NCBI GenBank assembly: GCA_028687415.1
Contig: JAQUAC010000087.1
Span: 1 to 8,380 of the forward strand
Direction: 5' to 3'
Origin: Acidocella sp.
GTDB taxonomy: Bacteria > Pseudomonadota > Alphaproteobacteria > Acetobacterales > Acetobacteraceae
Length of the DNA stretch: 8,380 nt
In this document: piece after piece, positions 1 to 6,803 of the stretch
Position numbering within the stretch: the stretch's first letter is position 1
Layout of the letters: every line of letters begins with the position of its first letter
The notes under the pieces: model-generated
What the model saw: only the letters and a program-made list of their open reading frames with translations
Database searches by the model: none
What the model was told of the DNA's origin: nothing
Translations under genes and position numbers: made by a program

Positions 1-1
1 C

Positions 2-643
2 AAAGCCTCGGTAGTTGTGGCGCTTACCGGAGCCAAATTGCCGAGGGACGGGGAGCGCGCGGTGTTCTCGCTCTGCCGCCCGCCTGGCCACCATGCCGGG
101 GCGGACCAGTTAGGCGGTTATTGCTTCCTCAACAACGCCGCCATCGCGGTGCAGAAACTGCTGGATGACGGTGCCAAACGCGTCGCGGTGCTGGATGTGG
201 ACTACCATCATGGTAACGGCACGCAGCATATTTTCTACAACCGGGACGATGTGCTGTTCGTCTCCCTGCACGGCCACCCGGATGAGGAGTTCCCGTATCT
301 GCTGGGCTATGAGGATGAGACCGGCGCCGGGGCGGGGGCTGGCTATAATGTGAACTATCCGCTGCGCTGGGGCACGCAATGGCCGGAATACGAGGCGGCG
401 CTGGAGACCGGGATTAAGCGTATTGCCGATTACGCGCCGGATGCGCTGGTTATCTCCCTGGGCGTGGATACGTACAAGAACGATCCGATTTCGCATTTCC
501 AGCTTGAGCATGAACATTTCACCAAGATCGGCGCGCATATCGCCGAGCTGGGGCTGCCCACTTTGTTTGTGATGGAAGGCGGCTATGCCGTGGCGGAAAT
601 CGGTATCAACGCCGTGAATGTGCTCACCGGCTTCGAGGGCTGA
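2..643 (+). CDS. aphA: Acetylpolyamine amidohydrolase (histone-deacetylase superfamily), 5' end outside window
   Basis: Zinc-dependent amidohydrolase of the HDAC/acetylpolyamine amidohydrolase family, predicted to remove acetyl groups from acetylated polyamines such as acetylputrescine or acetylcadaverine in the cytoplasm. The frame is open from base 2, so only the last 213 residues are visible; family members are about 340 aa. Visible hallmarks in order: the active-site His pair in RPPGHHAG; a GGYCFLNNAAIA segment; DVDYHHGNGTQ, supplying the Asp and His zinc ligands; a Gly/Ala-rich loop before YNVNYPL; the third zinc-ligand Asp in LGVDTYKNDPIS; and the catalytic Tyr in MEGGYAV. The LGVDT...NDPIS and MEGGYAV...NAVNVLTGFE forms resemble acetylpolyamine amidohydrolases more than eukaryote-like HDACs or acetoin-utilisation proteins. 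It converges on aceA, with a shared terminator between them. GTG at 17 is not the true start, because coding similarity continues upstream (visible residues KASVVVALTGA). Exact substrate is inferred. Confidence 0.88.
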   Translation, partial: KASVVVALTGAKLPRDGERAVFSLCRPPGHHAGADQLGGYCFLNNAAIAVQKLLDDGAKRVAVLDVDYHHGNGTQHIFYNRDDVLFVSLHGHPDEEFPYLLGYEDETGAGAGAGYNVNYPLRWGTQWPEYEAALETGIKRIADYAPDALVISLGVDTYKNDPISHFQLEHEHFTKIGAHIAELGLPTLFVMEGGYAVAEIGINAVNVLTGFEG

Positions 644-663
644 ACCTCCCAACCGCGCACATA

Positions 664-696
664 AAAAGCCCCGGAGCTTGGCGCTCCGGGGCTTTT
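664..696. terminator. Bidirectional rho-independent terminator between aphA and aceA
   Basis: A perfect 10-bp GC-rich stem (668-677 pairs with 683-692) with a 5-nt loop (678-682). It is flanked by AAAA on the left (664-667) and TTTT on the right (693-696), which extend the pairing. It lies 21 bp after the aphA stop and 23 bp after the aceA stop on the other strand. The flanking A and T runs give a U tract in both directions, so one hairpin can end both converging transcripts. Confidence 0.9.
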
Positions 697-719
697 CTTT
701 AGCCAATGAGGCTCGAGGC

Positions 720-2315
720 TTACGCCGCGAACTGGTTCATCGTGTTGTGGACGCCGCCAGCCTTGAGGGCGGCTTCACCGGCGAAGTACTCCTTGTGATC
801 GTCACCCATGTCGGAACCCGACATGTTCTGGTGCTTCACGCAGGCGATACCCTCGCGGATTTCCTTGCGCTGCACGCCGGCGACGTAGCCCAGCATGCCC
901 TCGCTGCCGAAGTATTCCTTCGCCAGGTTGTCGGTGGAGAGCGCCGCGGTGTGGTAGGTCGGCAGGGTGATGAGGTGATGGAAGATGCCCGCGCGCATCG
1001 CAGCGTCGTGCTGGAAGGTGCGGATCTTCTGGTCAGCCGCGAGGCCCAGCTCGGTGGTGTCGTAGTCCACGCTCATCAGCTTGGCGCGGTCATAGGCGGA
1101 CACGTCCTTACCTTCGGCCTTCATGGTATCGTACACCTGCTGACGGAAATTCAGCGTCCAGTTGAAGGACGGGGAATTGTTGTAGGTCAGCTTGGCCGTC
1201 GGCACCACGGCGCGGATGCGGTCCATCATGCCGGCGATCTGCTCCACATGGGGCTTCTCGGTCTCGATCCAGAGCAGATCGGCGCCGTTCTGCAGGGCGG
1301 TGATGCAGTCCAGCACGCAACGGTCTTCACCGGTGCCGTGGCGGAACTGGAACAGGTTGGAAGGCAGACGCTTCGGACGCAGCAGCTTGCCGTTGCGGTT
1401 GATGATCACGTCGCCGTTATGAGCGGCATCGGCGGTCACTTCCTCGCAATCCAGGAAGGCGTTGTACTGGTCGCCCAGATCGCCCGGCTCCTTGGAGACG
1501 GCAATCTGCTTGGTCAGGCCAGCGCCCAGCGAGTCGGTACGGGCAACGATGATGCCCTCTTCCACGCCCAGCTCAAGGAAGGCGTAGCGCAGCGCGCGGA
1601 TCTTCTGGGAGAAGTCCTCATGCGGCACGGTCACCTTGCCGTCCTGATGGCCGCATTGCTTCTCGTCGGACACCTGGTTCTCGATCTGCAGCGCGCAGGC
1701 GCCGGCTTCGATCATCTTCTTGGCGAGCAGGTAGGTGGCCTCGGCGTTACCGAAACCAGCATCGATGTCGGCGATGATGGGCACGACATGGGTTTCGTAA
1801 TTGTCGATCTTGGACTGGGTGGCCTTTTCCTTGACGGTGTCGCCGGCTTCGCGGGCGGCATCCAGCTCACGGAAGAGCATGCCCAGCTCGCGGGCGTCGG
1901 CCTGACGCAGGAAGGTATAGATCTCTTCAATCAGGGCCGGCACGGAGGTCTTCTCGTGCATGGACTGATCCGGCAGCGGGCCGAATTCGGAGCGCAGGGC
2001 GGCGACCATCCAACCGGAGAGGTAGATGTAGCGGCCCTTGGTGCTGCCGAAATGCTTCTTGATGGAGATCATCTTCTGCTGGGCGATGAAGCCGTGCCAG
2101 CAGCCCAGGGACTGGGTGTACTGGGAGTGGTCAGCGTCATACGCCGCCATGTCCTTACGCATGATGGATGCGGTGTAACGGGCGATATCGAGACCCGTCT
2201 GGAAGCGGTTCTGCATGCGCATGCGCGCCACGTATTCCGGGCTGATACCATCCCAGGTGCCGTTCTTGCCTTTGATCAGCCCGCTGACGCTGCTGATATC
2301 GTCTTGATAGGACAT
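720..2315 (-). CDS. aceA: Isocitrate lyase, long (531-aa) form
   Basis: Cleaves isocitrate to glyoxylate and succinate, the first committed step of the glyoxylate shunt; cytoplasmic and Mg-dependent. The 531-aa length matches the Pseudomonas-type isocitrate lyase rather than the roughly 430-aa E. coli form. Visible signatures are IADIDAGFGN at residues 181-190 (metal-binding Asp region), the catalytic loop KQCGH at 219-223 with Cys221, VARTDSLGAG at 257-266, the substrate-binding stretch NNSPSFNW at 379-386, and a C-terminal KHQNMSGSDMGD region. The usual family signature has K or R at the second loop position; here it is Gln220, which I believe is normal for the long form. The ATG at 2315 is preceded by GGAAG (2322-2326) with a 6-nt spacer. 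The gene is alone between the gdh 3' end and the bidirectional terminator. Its 167-bp AT-rich upstream region suggests it has its own regulated promoter. Confidence 0.97.
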   Translation of the reverse strand: MSYQDDISSVSGLIKGKNGTWDGISPEYVARMRMQNRFQTGLDIARYTASIMRKDMAAYDADHSQYTQSLGCWHGFIAQQKMISIKKHFGSTKGRYIYLSGWMVAALRSEFGPLPDQSMHEKTSVPALIEEIYTFLRQADARELGMLFRELDAAREAGDTVKEKATQSKIDNYETHVVPIIADIDAGFGNAEATYLLAKKMIEAGACALQIENQVSDEKQCGHQDGKVTVPHEDFSQKIRALRYAFLELGVEEGIIVARTDSLGAGLTKQIAVSKEPGDLGDQYNAFLDCEEVTADAAHNGDVIINRNGKLLRPKRLPSNLFQFRHGTGEDRCVLDCITALQNGADLLWIETEKPHVEQIAGMMDRIRAVVPTAKLTYNNSPSFNWTLNFRQQVYDTMKAEGKDVSAYDRAKLMSVDYDTTELGLAADQKIRTFQHDAAMRAGIFHHLITLPTYHTAALSTDNLAKEYFGSEGMLGYVAGVQRKEIREGIACVKHQNMSGSDMGDDHKEYFAGEAALKAGGVHNTMNQFAA

Positions 2316-2327
2316 TTTAATCTTCCG

Positions 2328-2442
2328 TTACAGTTAAGGGCATGTTGCGCTGCACCCAATATAGTGTCTCGGACTTTAATGGGAGTAAAAAATTCACCGA
2401 ACCGGCGCAACATTACTGTAATTATGTAAAATTATTTACAGT
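2328..2442. promoter_or_regulatory. Candidate aceA operator: three copies of heptamer ACTGTAA/TTACAGT
   Basis: The heptamer occurs as ACTGTAA at 2415-2421 and as its exact complement TTACAGT at 2436-2442. The two form an inverted repeat with 7-bp arms and a 14-bp spacer. A third copy, TTACAGT, lies at 2328-2334, just upstream of the aceA ribosome binding site. Inside the main repeat there is also TGTAAA (2425-2430) facing TTTACA (2435-2440). The distal palindrome would lie roughly 65-90 bp upstream of the likely start of transcription. This arrangement resembles a regulator site, but the regulator is unknown and the assignment is inference. Confidence 0.4.
2358..2389 (-). promoter_or_regulatory. 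Possible aceA promoter
   Basis: On the minus strand, TTTACT (2384-2389, four of six matches to the -35 consensus) is followed after 17 bp by CACTAT (2361-2366), which partly overlaps a better -10-like TATATT (2358-2363). Either -10 would start transcription near 2350, giving a leader of about 35 nt. No combination is a strong match, so this is only a best guess within the AT-rich gap. Confidence 0.3.
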
Positions 2443-2482
2443 TCTACCCACTGAATTTGAAAATTTTTTTCATACAGCCACG

Positions 2483-3787
2483 TCACGGGTAGAGACCGCG
2501 CTCCTGCCTTGCCATGAGAATCCGCCCGCAGGCGACGGTGAAGGCACCGGTACGCAGGGGGATGCCGTGCTGTTGGGCAGTATGCCAGATATGGGCCAGG
2601 GCATCGACGATGATCTTGTCCAGGCGCTGGTTGATCTCCTCCTCGGTCCAGAAATACGAAGAAAAATCCTGCACCCATTCAAAATAGCTGACAATGACGC
2701 CGCCGGCGTTGCAGATCACGTCCGGCAGCACGGTAATGCCGCGCGCGGCAAGAATGTCGTCCGCCTCCGGCACGGTGGGGCCGTTGGCGGCCTCCAGCAC
2801 CAGTCGGGCGCGCAGGCGCTCGGCACGCGGCGCGGTAATTTGCCCCTCCAGCGCGGCGGGGATCAGAACATCGGTTTCAGCATCCCAGAAGCTCTCTGGG
2901 GGAATGCCCTCGCCGCCGGAAAAGCCGCCGACTCCCCCGGTATGGACCACATGCGCGGCCAGACGCGGGGCATCCAGCCCGGCGGCATTGTAAACCGTGC
3001 CGGTATGGTCCTGCACCGCGACAATCTTGGCGCCTGCCACCGCGAACAGAAGGGCGGCGTTGGAACCGACATTGCCATAGCCCTGCACGGCAATGCGCGC
3101 CCCGGCCATGGGGATGTTCAGCCGGCGCATCGCCTCGGCGCCGGTGACGAACACGCCGCGTCCGGTGGCCTTCACCCGCCCGAGCGAGCCGCCAAGATGG
3201 ATGGGCTTACCCGTAACCACGCCGGTGGCGGTGGTGCCGGTGTTCATTGAATAAGTGTCCATCATCCAGGCCATCACCTGGGCGTTGGTGTTCACGTCCG
3301 GCGCCGGGATGTCCTGCTGCGGGCCGATGATGCCGCCGATCTCGCTGGTGTAGCGGCGGGTCACGCGCTCCAGCTCCTTCAGCGAGAGCTTGGCGGGATC
3401 GACCCGGATGCCGCCCTTGGCGCCGCCATAGGGCAGGTTCACCGCCGCGTTCTTCACTGTCATCCAGGCGGAAAGGGCCATGACCTCTTCCAGCGTCACC
3501 GCCGGATGGTAGCGCACGCCGCCCTTGCCGGGGCCGCGCGAAAGGTTGTGCTGCACGCGGTAGCCCTCGAAATGCACAATCTCGCCGTTGTCCAGCTCGA
3601 TCGGCACATCTACGATCAGCGCGCGCTTCGGGCGGCGCAACGTCTCCACCCAGCGAGCCAACGAGCCCATATAGGGCCCCACGCGGTCCACCTGGGCGAG
3701 ATAGGTGCCCCAGGGGCTGGAGGCAGTGGGCTGCACGTAAGAGAGATTGTTCATAACAGGTGGCGCGGCGCGAATGATATCGGCCAT
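2483..3787 (-). CDS. gdhA: Glutamate dehydrogenase (Glu/Leu/Phe/Val dehydrogenase family)
   Basis: Reversible oxidative deamination of glutamate to 2-oxoglutarate and ammonia; a soluble enzyme, usually hexameric. The 434-aa protein has the N-terminal dimerisation/substrate domain with GPGKGG (85-90, substrate-binding Lys88), PYGGAKGG (119-126, catalytic Lys124) and PAPDVNT (161-167, catalytic Asp164). A Rossmann domain follows with GYGNVG at 236-241 and Asp260 at the end of the second strand, which suggests a preference for NAD over NADP. VIVSYFEWVQ near 364-373 is typical of glutamate-specific members rather than leucine or phenylalanine dehydrogenases. The ATG at 3787 has a strong GAGGAGA (3796-3802) with an 8-nt spacer, so it is preferred over the internal Met12. 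It lies 101 bp downstream of gabT on the same strand with a hairpin between, so partial co-transcription is possible. It could regenerate the 2-oxoglutarate acceptor for GabT. Confidence 0.93.
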   Translation of the reverse strand: MADIIRAAPPVMNNLSYVQPTASSPWGTYLAQVDRVGPYMGSLARWVETLRRPKRALIVDVPIELDNGEIVHFEGYRVQHNLSRGPGKGGVRYHPAVTLEEVMALSAWMTVKNAAVNLPYGGAKGGIRVDPAKLSLKELERVTRRYTSEIGGIIGPQQDIPAPDVNTNAQVMAWMMDTYSMNTGTTATGVVTGKPIHLGGSLGRVKATGRGVFVTGAEAMRRLNIPMAGARIAVQGYGNVGSNAALLFAVAGAKIVAVQDHTGTVYNAAGLDAPRLAAHVVHTGGVGGFSGGEGIPPESFWDAETDVLIPAALEGQITAPRAERLRARLVLEAANGPTVPEADDILAARGITVLPDVICNAGGVIVSYFEWVQDFSSYFWTEEEINQRLDKIIVDALAHIWHTAQQHGIPLRTGAFTVACGRILMARQERGLYP

Positions 3788-3842
3788 GACGGGTTTCTCC
3801 TCGGGTATTCTTCACGTCCGGTCTGCGCCGGATCGGCTTTAA

Positions 3843-3880
3843 CGCCCTGAAGGCGCCCGGGGTGGCGGTGCCACCCCGGG
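3843..3880 (-). terminator. Hairpin(s) downstream of gabT, possible terminator or attenuator
   Basis: A perfect 11-bp GC-rich stem (3856-3866 with 3870-3880) has a 3-nt loop and begins 8 bp after the gabT stop. Read in the gabT direction it is followed by a second small stem (3852-3855 with 3843-3846) and only a short TT. The lack of a real U tract makes full termination doubtful; partial read-through into gdhA is plausible. Confidence 0.45.
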
Positions 3881-3888
3881 GTTTGGTC

Positions 3889-5193
3889 TTAGACGGCGTG
3901 CTTGAGAATGCCGGCTTCAAGAATGTCGAGCGCCTCGGCGAACACGGCATCCTCAATGGTCAGCGGGTAGAGGAAGCGGATGATGTTGCCGTACGCGCCG
4001 CAGGTGAGCAGGATAAGCCCATGCTCCAACGCGTAAGTCTGCACGGCTTTCGCCAGCTCCGGCGCGGGTTTGCCATCCTTCTCGAATTCCACCGCAACCA
4101 TGCTGCCGGGGCCGCGCGCGTCCAGAATGGCGGGCACCTTGGCCTTCAGGGCGTTCAGGCGGTCCTTCAGGCGCTGGCCGAGCACGTTGGAGCGCTCCAG
4201 CAGCTTCTCTTCGTCGATGATCTTCAGCACTTCCAGCGCCGCCGCGACGGCGAGCGGGTTGCCGGCATAGGTGCCGCCGAGGCCGCCGGGGGCCGGGGCG
4301 TCCATGATGGCCGCGCGGCCGGTGACGCCGGAGATGGGCAGGCCAGCGCCGACGGACTTGGCGAAGGTCGTGAGGTCGAACTCGACGCCCTCGTAATGCT
4401 CGGTGGCGAAGAACTTGCCGGTACGGCCAGCGCCAGCCTGGATCTCGTCGGCGATCAGCAGGATGCCGTGCTCATCGGCCAGCTTGCGCAGGCCACGCAC
4501 GAACTCGACGGGCGCCTGGTAGAACCCGCCCTCGCCCTGCACGGGCTCGAAGATGAAGGCGGCGACGCGCTTGGGGTCGATGTCGCACTTGAACAGGCGC
4601 TGAATGCCGGCCAGCGCGTCCTCAACGGTAATGCCATGCAGCTCGTTGGGGAACGGGGCGTGGTAGACATCGCCCGGCATCGGGCCGAAATTCAGCTTGT
4701 AGGGCGCAACTTTGCCGGTGAGCGCCATGCCGAAGAAGGTGCGGCCATGGAAGGCGGCGTCGAACGCGATGACGCCGGAACGGCCGGTGGCGGCACGGGC
4801 AATCTTCACCGCGTTTTCCACGGCCTCAACGCCAGTGGTGACGAACAGCGTCTTCTTGGCGAAGTTACCGGGGGCGCGGGCGGCGATCTTCTCGGCCAGC
4901 TCGACGTAACCGGAATACGGCACCACCTGATAGCAGGTATGGGTGAACTTGTCGGCCTGGGCCTGCACGGCGGCGACCACGCGCGGGTGGCAATGGCCGA
5001 CGTTCAGCACGGCGATGCCGCCGGCGAAATCGATGTAGCGGTTGCCCTCAATATCCCACAGCTCGGCGTTCTTGGCGTGGGCGGCGTAGAAAGTCTCCAG
5101 TACGCCGACGCCGCGCGGGGTCGCGGCCAAGCGGCGGGCTTCCCAGGCGGCATTGGTCTGGGCGGCGCCCGGGGCGAAATCGGCGTTCGGCAT
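3889..5193 (-). CDS. gabT: 4-aminobutyrate aminotransferase
   Basis: PLP-dependent class III aminotransferase that moves the amino group of GABA (or 5-aminovalerate) to 2-oxoglutarate, giving succinate semialdehyde (or glutarate semialdehyde) and glutamate. With the chosen start it is 434 aa, close to the roughly 426 aa of E. coli GabT. Visible features: FVTTGVEAVENAVKIAR at 117-133 (PLP phosphate region), AFHGRT at 147-152, EPVQGEGG at 216-223 (the Glu associated with the GabT group), IADE at 247-250 (Asp249, PLP pyridine nitrogen), the Schiff-base Lys279 in TTFAKS, GGTYAGNP at 306-313, and Arg406 in NIIRFLYP. The frame is open 27 codons further upstream to 5274, but AAGGAA lies 7 nt before the ATG at 5193, and the extra residues are basic and unlike the family. 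It is divergent from the gabR-like regulator, which supports a GABA function over ornithine or acetylornithine transamination. Confidence 0.94.
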   Translation of the reverse strand: MPNADFAPGAAQTNAAWEARRLAATPRGVGVLETFYAAHAKNAELWDIEGNRYIDFAGGIAVLNVGHCHPRVVAAVQAQADKFTHTCYQVVPYSGYVELAEKIAARAPGNFAKKTLFVTTGVEAVENAVKIARAATGRSGVIAFDAAFHGRTFFGMALTGKVAPYKLNFGPMPGDVYHAPFPNELHGITVEDALAGIQRLFKCDIDPKRVAAFIFEPVQGEGGFYQAPVEFVRGLRKLADEHGILLIADEIQAGAGRTGKFFATEHYEGVEFDLTTFAKSVGAGLPISGVTGRAAIMDAPAPGGLGGTYAGNPLAVAAALEVLKIIDEEKLLERSNVLGQRLKDRLNALKAKVPAILDARGPGSMVAVEFEKDGKPAPELAKAVQTYALEHGLILLTCGAYGNIIRFLYPLTIEDAVFAEALDILEAGILKHAV

Positions 5194-5200
5194 GATCACA

Positions 5201-5206
5201 TTCCTT
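5201..5206 (-). promoter_or_regulatory. gabT ribosome binding site (decides the start)
   Basis: The minus-strand sequence AAGGAA lies 7 nt before the ATG at 5193. It selects this start over an upstream in-frame ATG at 5274, which lies within the intergenic control region next to the divergent gene. Confidence 0.8.
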
Positions 5207-5219
5207 CTCTTGAGGGCTC

Positions 5220-5236
5220 CCGCGCGGCGCGCGCGG
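5220..5236 (-). repeat. GC-only hairpin in the gabT leader
   Basis: Perfect 7-bp arms CCGCGCG (5220-5226) and CGCGCGG (5230-5236) are separated by 3 nt. If the gabT transcript starts upstream of it, the stem would sit about 14 nt before the ribosome binding site. It could affect mRNA stability or be a chance product of high GC. Confidence 0.5.
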
Positions 5237-5259
5237 TAAAACTGACAGGTTACTCTACG

Positions 5260-5315
5260 CCAATGTGGCCCCAATAAAAGAACCAGTTTGTTATATTTAA
5301 GGGAGCCACTATACC
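5260..5315. promoter_or_regulatory. gabT-gabR divergent control region with candidate gabR promoter
   Basis: On the plus strand TTGTTA (5288-5293, four of six matches to -35) is followed after 16 bp by TATACC (5310-5315, four of six matches to -10). A start 6-8 nt further on would fall at or next to the gabR ATG at 5322. Two CCAAT direct repeats (5260-5264 and 5271-5275) are spaced 11 bp apart, one helical turn. MocR/GabR regulators commonly bind direct repeats in such divergent gaps and repress their own gene. An ATACC element overlapping the -10 recalls the ATACCA half-site of Bacillus subtilis GabR, but only one copy is evident. Operator assignment is inference. Confidence 0.4.
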
Positions 5316-5321
5316 GGATTC

Positions 5322-6803
5322 ATGACCACTATCGCGCTCTCCGACTGGCTGCTGGAGCGGCTGGACCGCCAGGGCGGCCCGGCTTTGTACCGGCAATTGC
5401 ACGCCGCATTGCTGGCGGCGGTGCTGGAAGGGCAATTGCCCGCCGGACGCAAGCTGCCCAGCAGCCGGTTGCTGGCGCGGGAGCTGGGGGTGGCGCGGAA
5501 CACGGTCATTGAGGTTTACGAGACTCTTTGCGCGCAGGGCTGCCTGGAGAGCCGGCATGGCAGCGGCACCTATGTGGCGGATCTGTCCACCGAGCGCCCG
5601 GTGGACATGCCCCGCCCCGCACCCTCCGCCCAGACAGTGCCCCTGGCCCCTGCCCTTTCGGCCCGCGGGCGGGCGCTGGTGGACGATGCGCGGGTATTCC
5701 CCCGGCAATGGGGCGCCTTTATGCCCGGCGTGCCGGATGTAACGGAGTTCCCGACGCGCATCTGGGCCAGGCTGCATAACCGGAACTGGAACAGCGCCTC
5801 GCCGGAGCGGCTGAGCTACGCTCCGGTGGGGGGCTTGCCGGAGCTGCGCACGGCGCTGGCGGAGCATCTGCGCACTACGCGCTCGGTGGTTTGCGAACCA
5901 GAGCAGATTGTTATCACTACCGGTATACACCAATCCGTGGACCTGACGGCGCGGCTGCTGGCGGACCCTGGTGATACCGTGTGGCTGGAGGACCCTTGTT
6001 ATTGGGGGTTGCGCAAGAGTTTGCAATCCTTGGGCCTGGCGCTGCAAGCCGTGCCGGTGGATGCCGAGGGGCTGAACTGGGCCGCCGTCAGCGCCGAACC
6101 GCCGCCACGCTTCGTTATCGCCACGCCCTCGCATCAATATCCGCTGGGGATGGTGATGAGCCTGGGGCGGCGGCAGGCGCTGCTGGAATATTGCCGCGCG
6201 CATGGCAGCTGGATCATCGAGGATGATTATGACAGCGAGTTCCGCTACGGCACCAGGCCCATCAGCAGCCTGCAAGGGCTGGACCGCAACGGCATCGTGA
6301 TTTACGTCGGCAGTTTCAGCAAGACTTTGTTTCCCGGCTTGCGGCTTGGGTATATCGTGGCGCCGATGCATCTGGCCGGGGCGTTTGCCAAGGGGGTGGC
6401 GGAGCTGTACCGCGAGGGGCAGTTGCAGCAGCAGGCCATGCTGGCGGATTTCATCACCGAGGGGCATTTTGGCGCGCATATACGGCGCATGCGCGGGCTT
6501 TACAGCCGCCGCAGGCAGGCGCTGCTGGAGGCCATCCGCGCTGAGTTCGGCGACAGGCTGGAAGTGACGGGCGATAATGCCGGACTCCATCTCATCCTGC
6601 GCCTGCCCGCGCAGGTGGACGATCAGGCCGTGGCGCGGGATGCGTTCGAGGCGAATATCGCGACCCGGCCGCTGAGCAGCTATTACCACACCGCAAGCGA
6701 GCGCCGCCCCGGCCTGCTGCTGGGCTATGCCTGCGTGCCGGATGCCGCCATCGCCCCCAATTTTGCCGTGCTCGCACGGGTATTGCGCAAGCATGGCTGC
6801 TGA
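5322..6803 (+). CDS. gabR: GabR-like MocR-family transcriptional regulator (GntR wHTH fused to aminotransferase-like domain)
   Basis: Predicted PLP-binding transcription factor controlling the divergent gabT. The 493-aa protein has an N-terminal GntR-type winged helix (about residues 7-87, with the recognition segment LPSSRLLARELGVARNTV at 45-62), a proline-rich linker (about 88-125), and a fold-type-I aminotransferase-like domain to the C-terminus. That domain keeps EDDYDSEFRY at 300-309 and the PLP Lys334 in GSFSKTLFPGLRLGY, so cofactor binding should be intact. In Bacillus subtilis GabR, GABA reacting with the bound PLP triggers gabT activation. The ATG at 5322 is the only start between an in-frame stop (5298) and the DNA-binding domain. 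It has no Shine-Dalgarno at a normal distance; GGGAG at 5301-5305 is 16 nt away. The mRNA may therefore be leaderless. PdxR or TauR-type specificity cannot be excluded from sequence alone, but location favours GabR. Confidence 0.85.
   Translation: MTTIALSDWLLERLDRQGGPALYRQLHAALLAAVLEGQLPAGRKLPSSRLLARELGVARNTVIEVYETLCAQGCLESRHGSGTYVADLSTERPVDMPRPAPSAQTVPLAPALSARGRALVDDARVFPRQWGAFMPGVPDVTEFPTRIWARLHNRNWNSASPERLSYAPVGGLPELRTALAEHLRTTRSVVCEPEQIVITTGIHQSVDLTARLLADPGDTVWLEDPCYWGLRKSLQSLGLALQAVPVDAEGLNWAAVSAEPPPRFVIATPSHQYPLGMVMSLGRRQALLEYCRAHGSWIIEDDYDSEFRYGTRPISSLQGLDRNGIVIYVGSFSKTLFPGLRLGYIVAPMHLAGAFAKGVAELYREGQLQQQAMLADFITEGHFGAHIRRMRGLYSRRRQALLEAIRAEFGDRLEVTGDNAGLHLILRLPAQVDDQAVARDAFEANIATRPLSSYYHTASERRPGLLLGYACVPDAAIAPNFAVLARVLRKHGC

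Noticed and set aside
17..19. GTG at 17 as the start of the first gene
   Set aside because: The frame is open to the window edge, and the family requires more than 100 further N-terminal residues, so the gene is partial.
618..2429. A 603-codon open frame on the plus strand opposite aceA
   Set aside because: It mirrors aceA in a GC-rich region; the translation has no recognisable domain, and aceA matches a known family along its whole length.
2459..2470. A/T-rich run after gdhA as a terminator
   Set aside because: There is a run of A and T but no GC-rich stem before it in the gdhA direction.
3817..3832. Small inverted repeat TCCGG/CCGGA upstream of gdhA as an operator
   Set aside because: Five-bp GC arms are expected by chance in sequence of this composition, and nothing else supports it.
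5194..5274. N-terminal extension of GabT to the ATG at 5274
   Set aside because: The extra 27 residues are basic and not family-like, they cover the divergent control region, and a good ribosome binding site supports the start at 5193.
3862..5277. A 471-codon plus-strand open frame opposite gabT
   Set aside because: It is a shadow produced by GC-biased third positions. The translation is low-complexity (rich in G, H, L, V), and gabT has every motif of its family.
5250..6794. A 514-codon minus-strand open frame opposite gabR
   Set aside because: The translation is rich in R, Q, H and P with no family resemblance, whereas the plus-strand frame encodes a full MocR protein.
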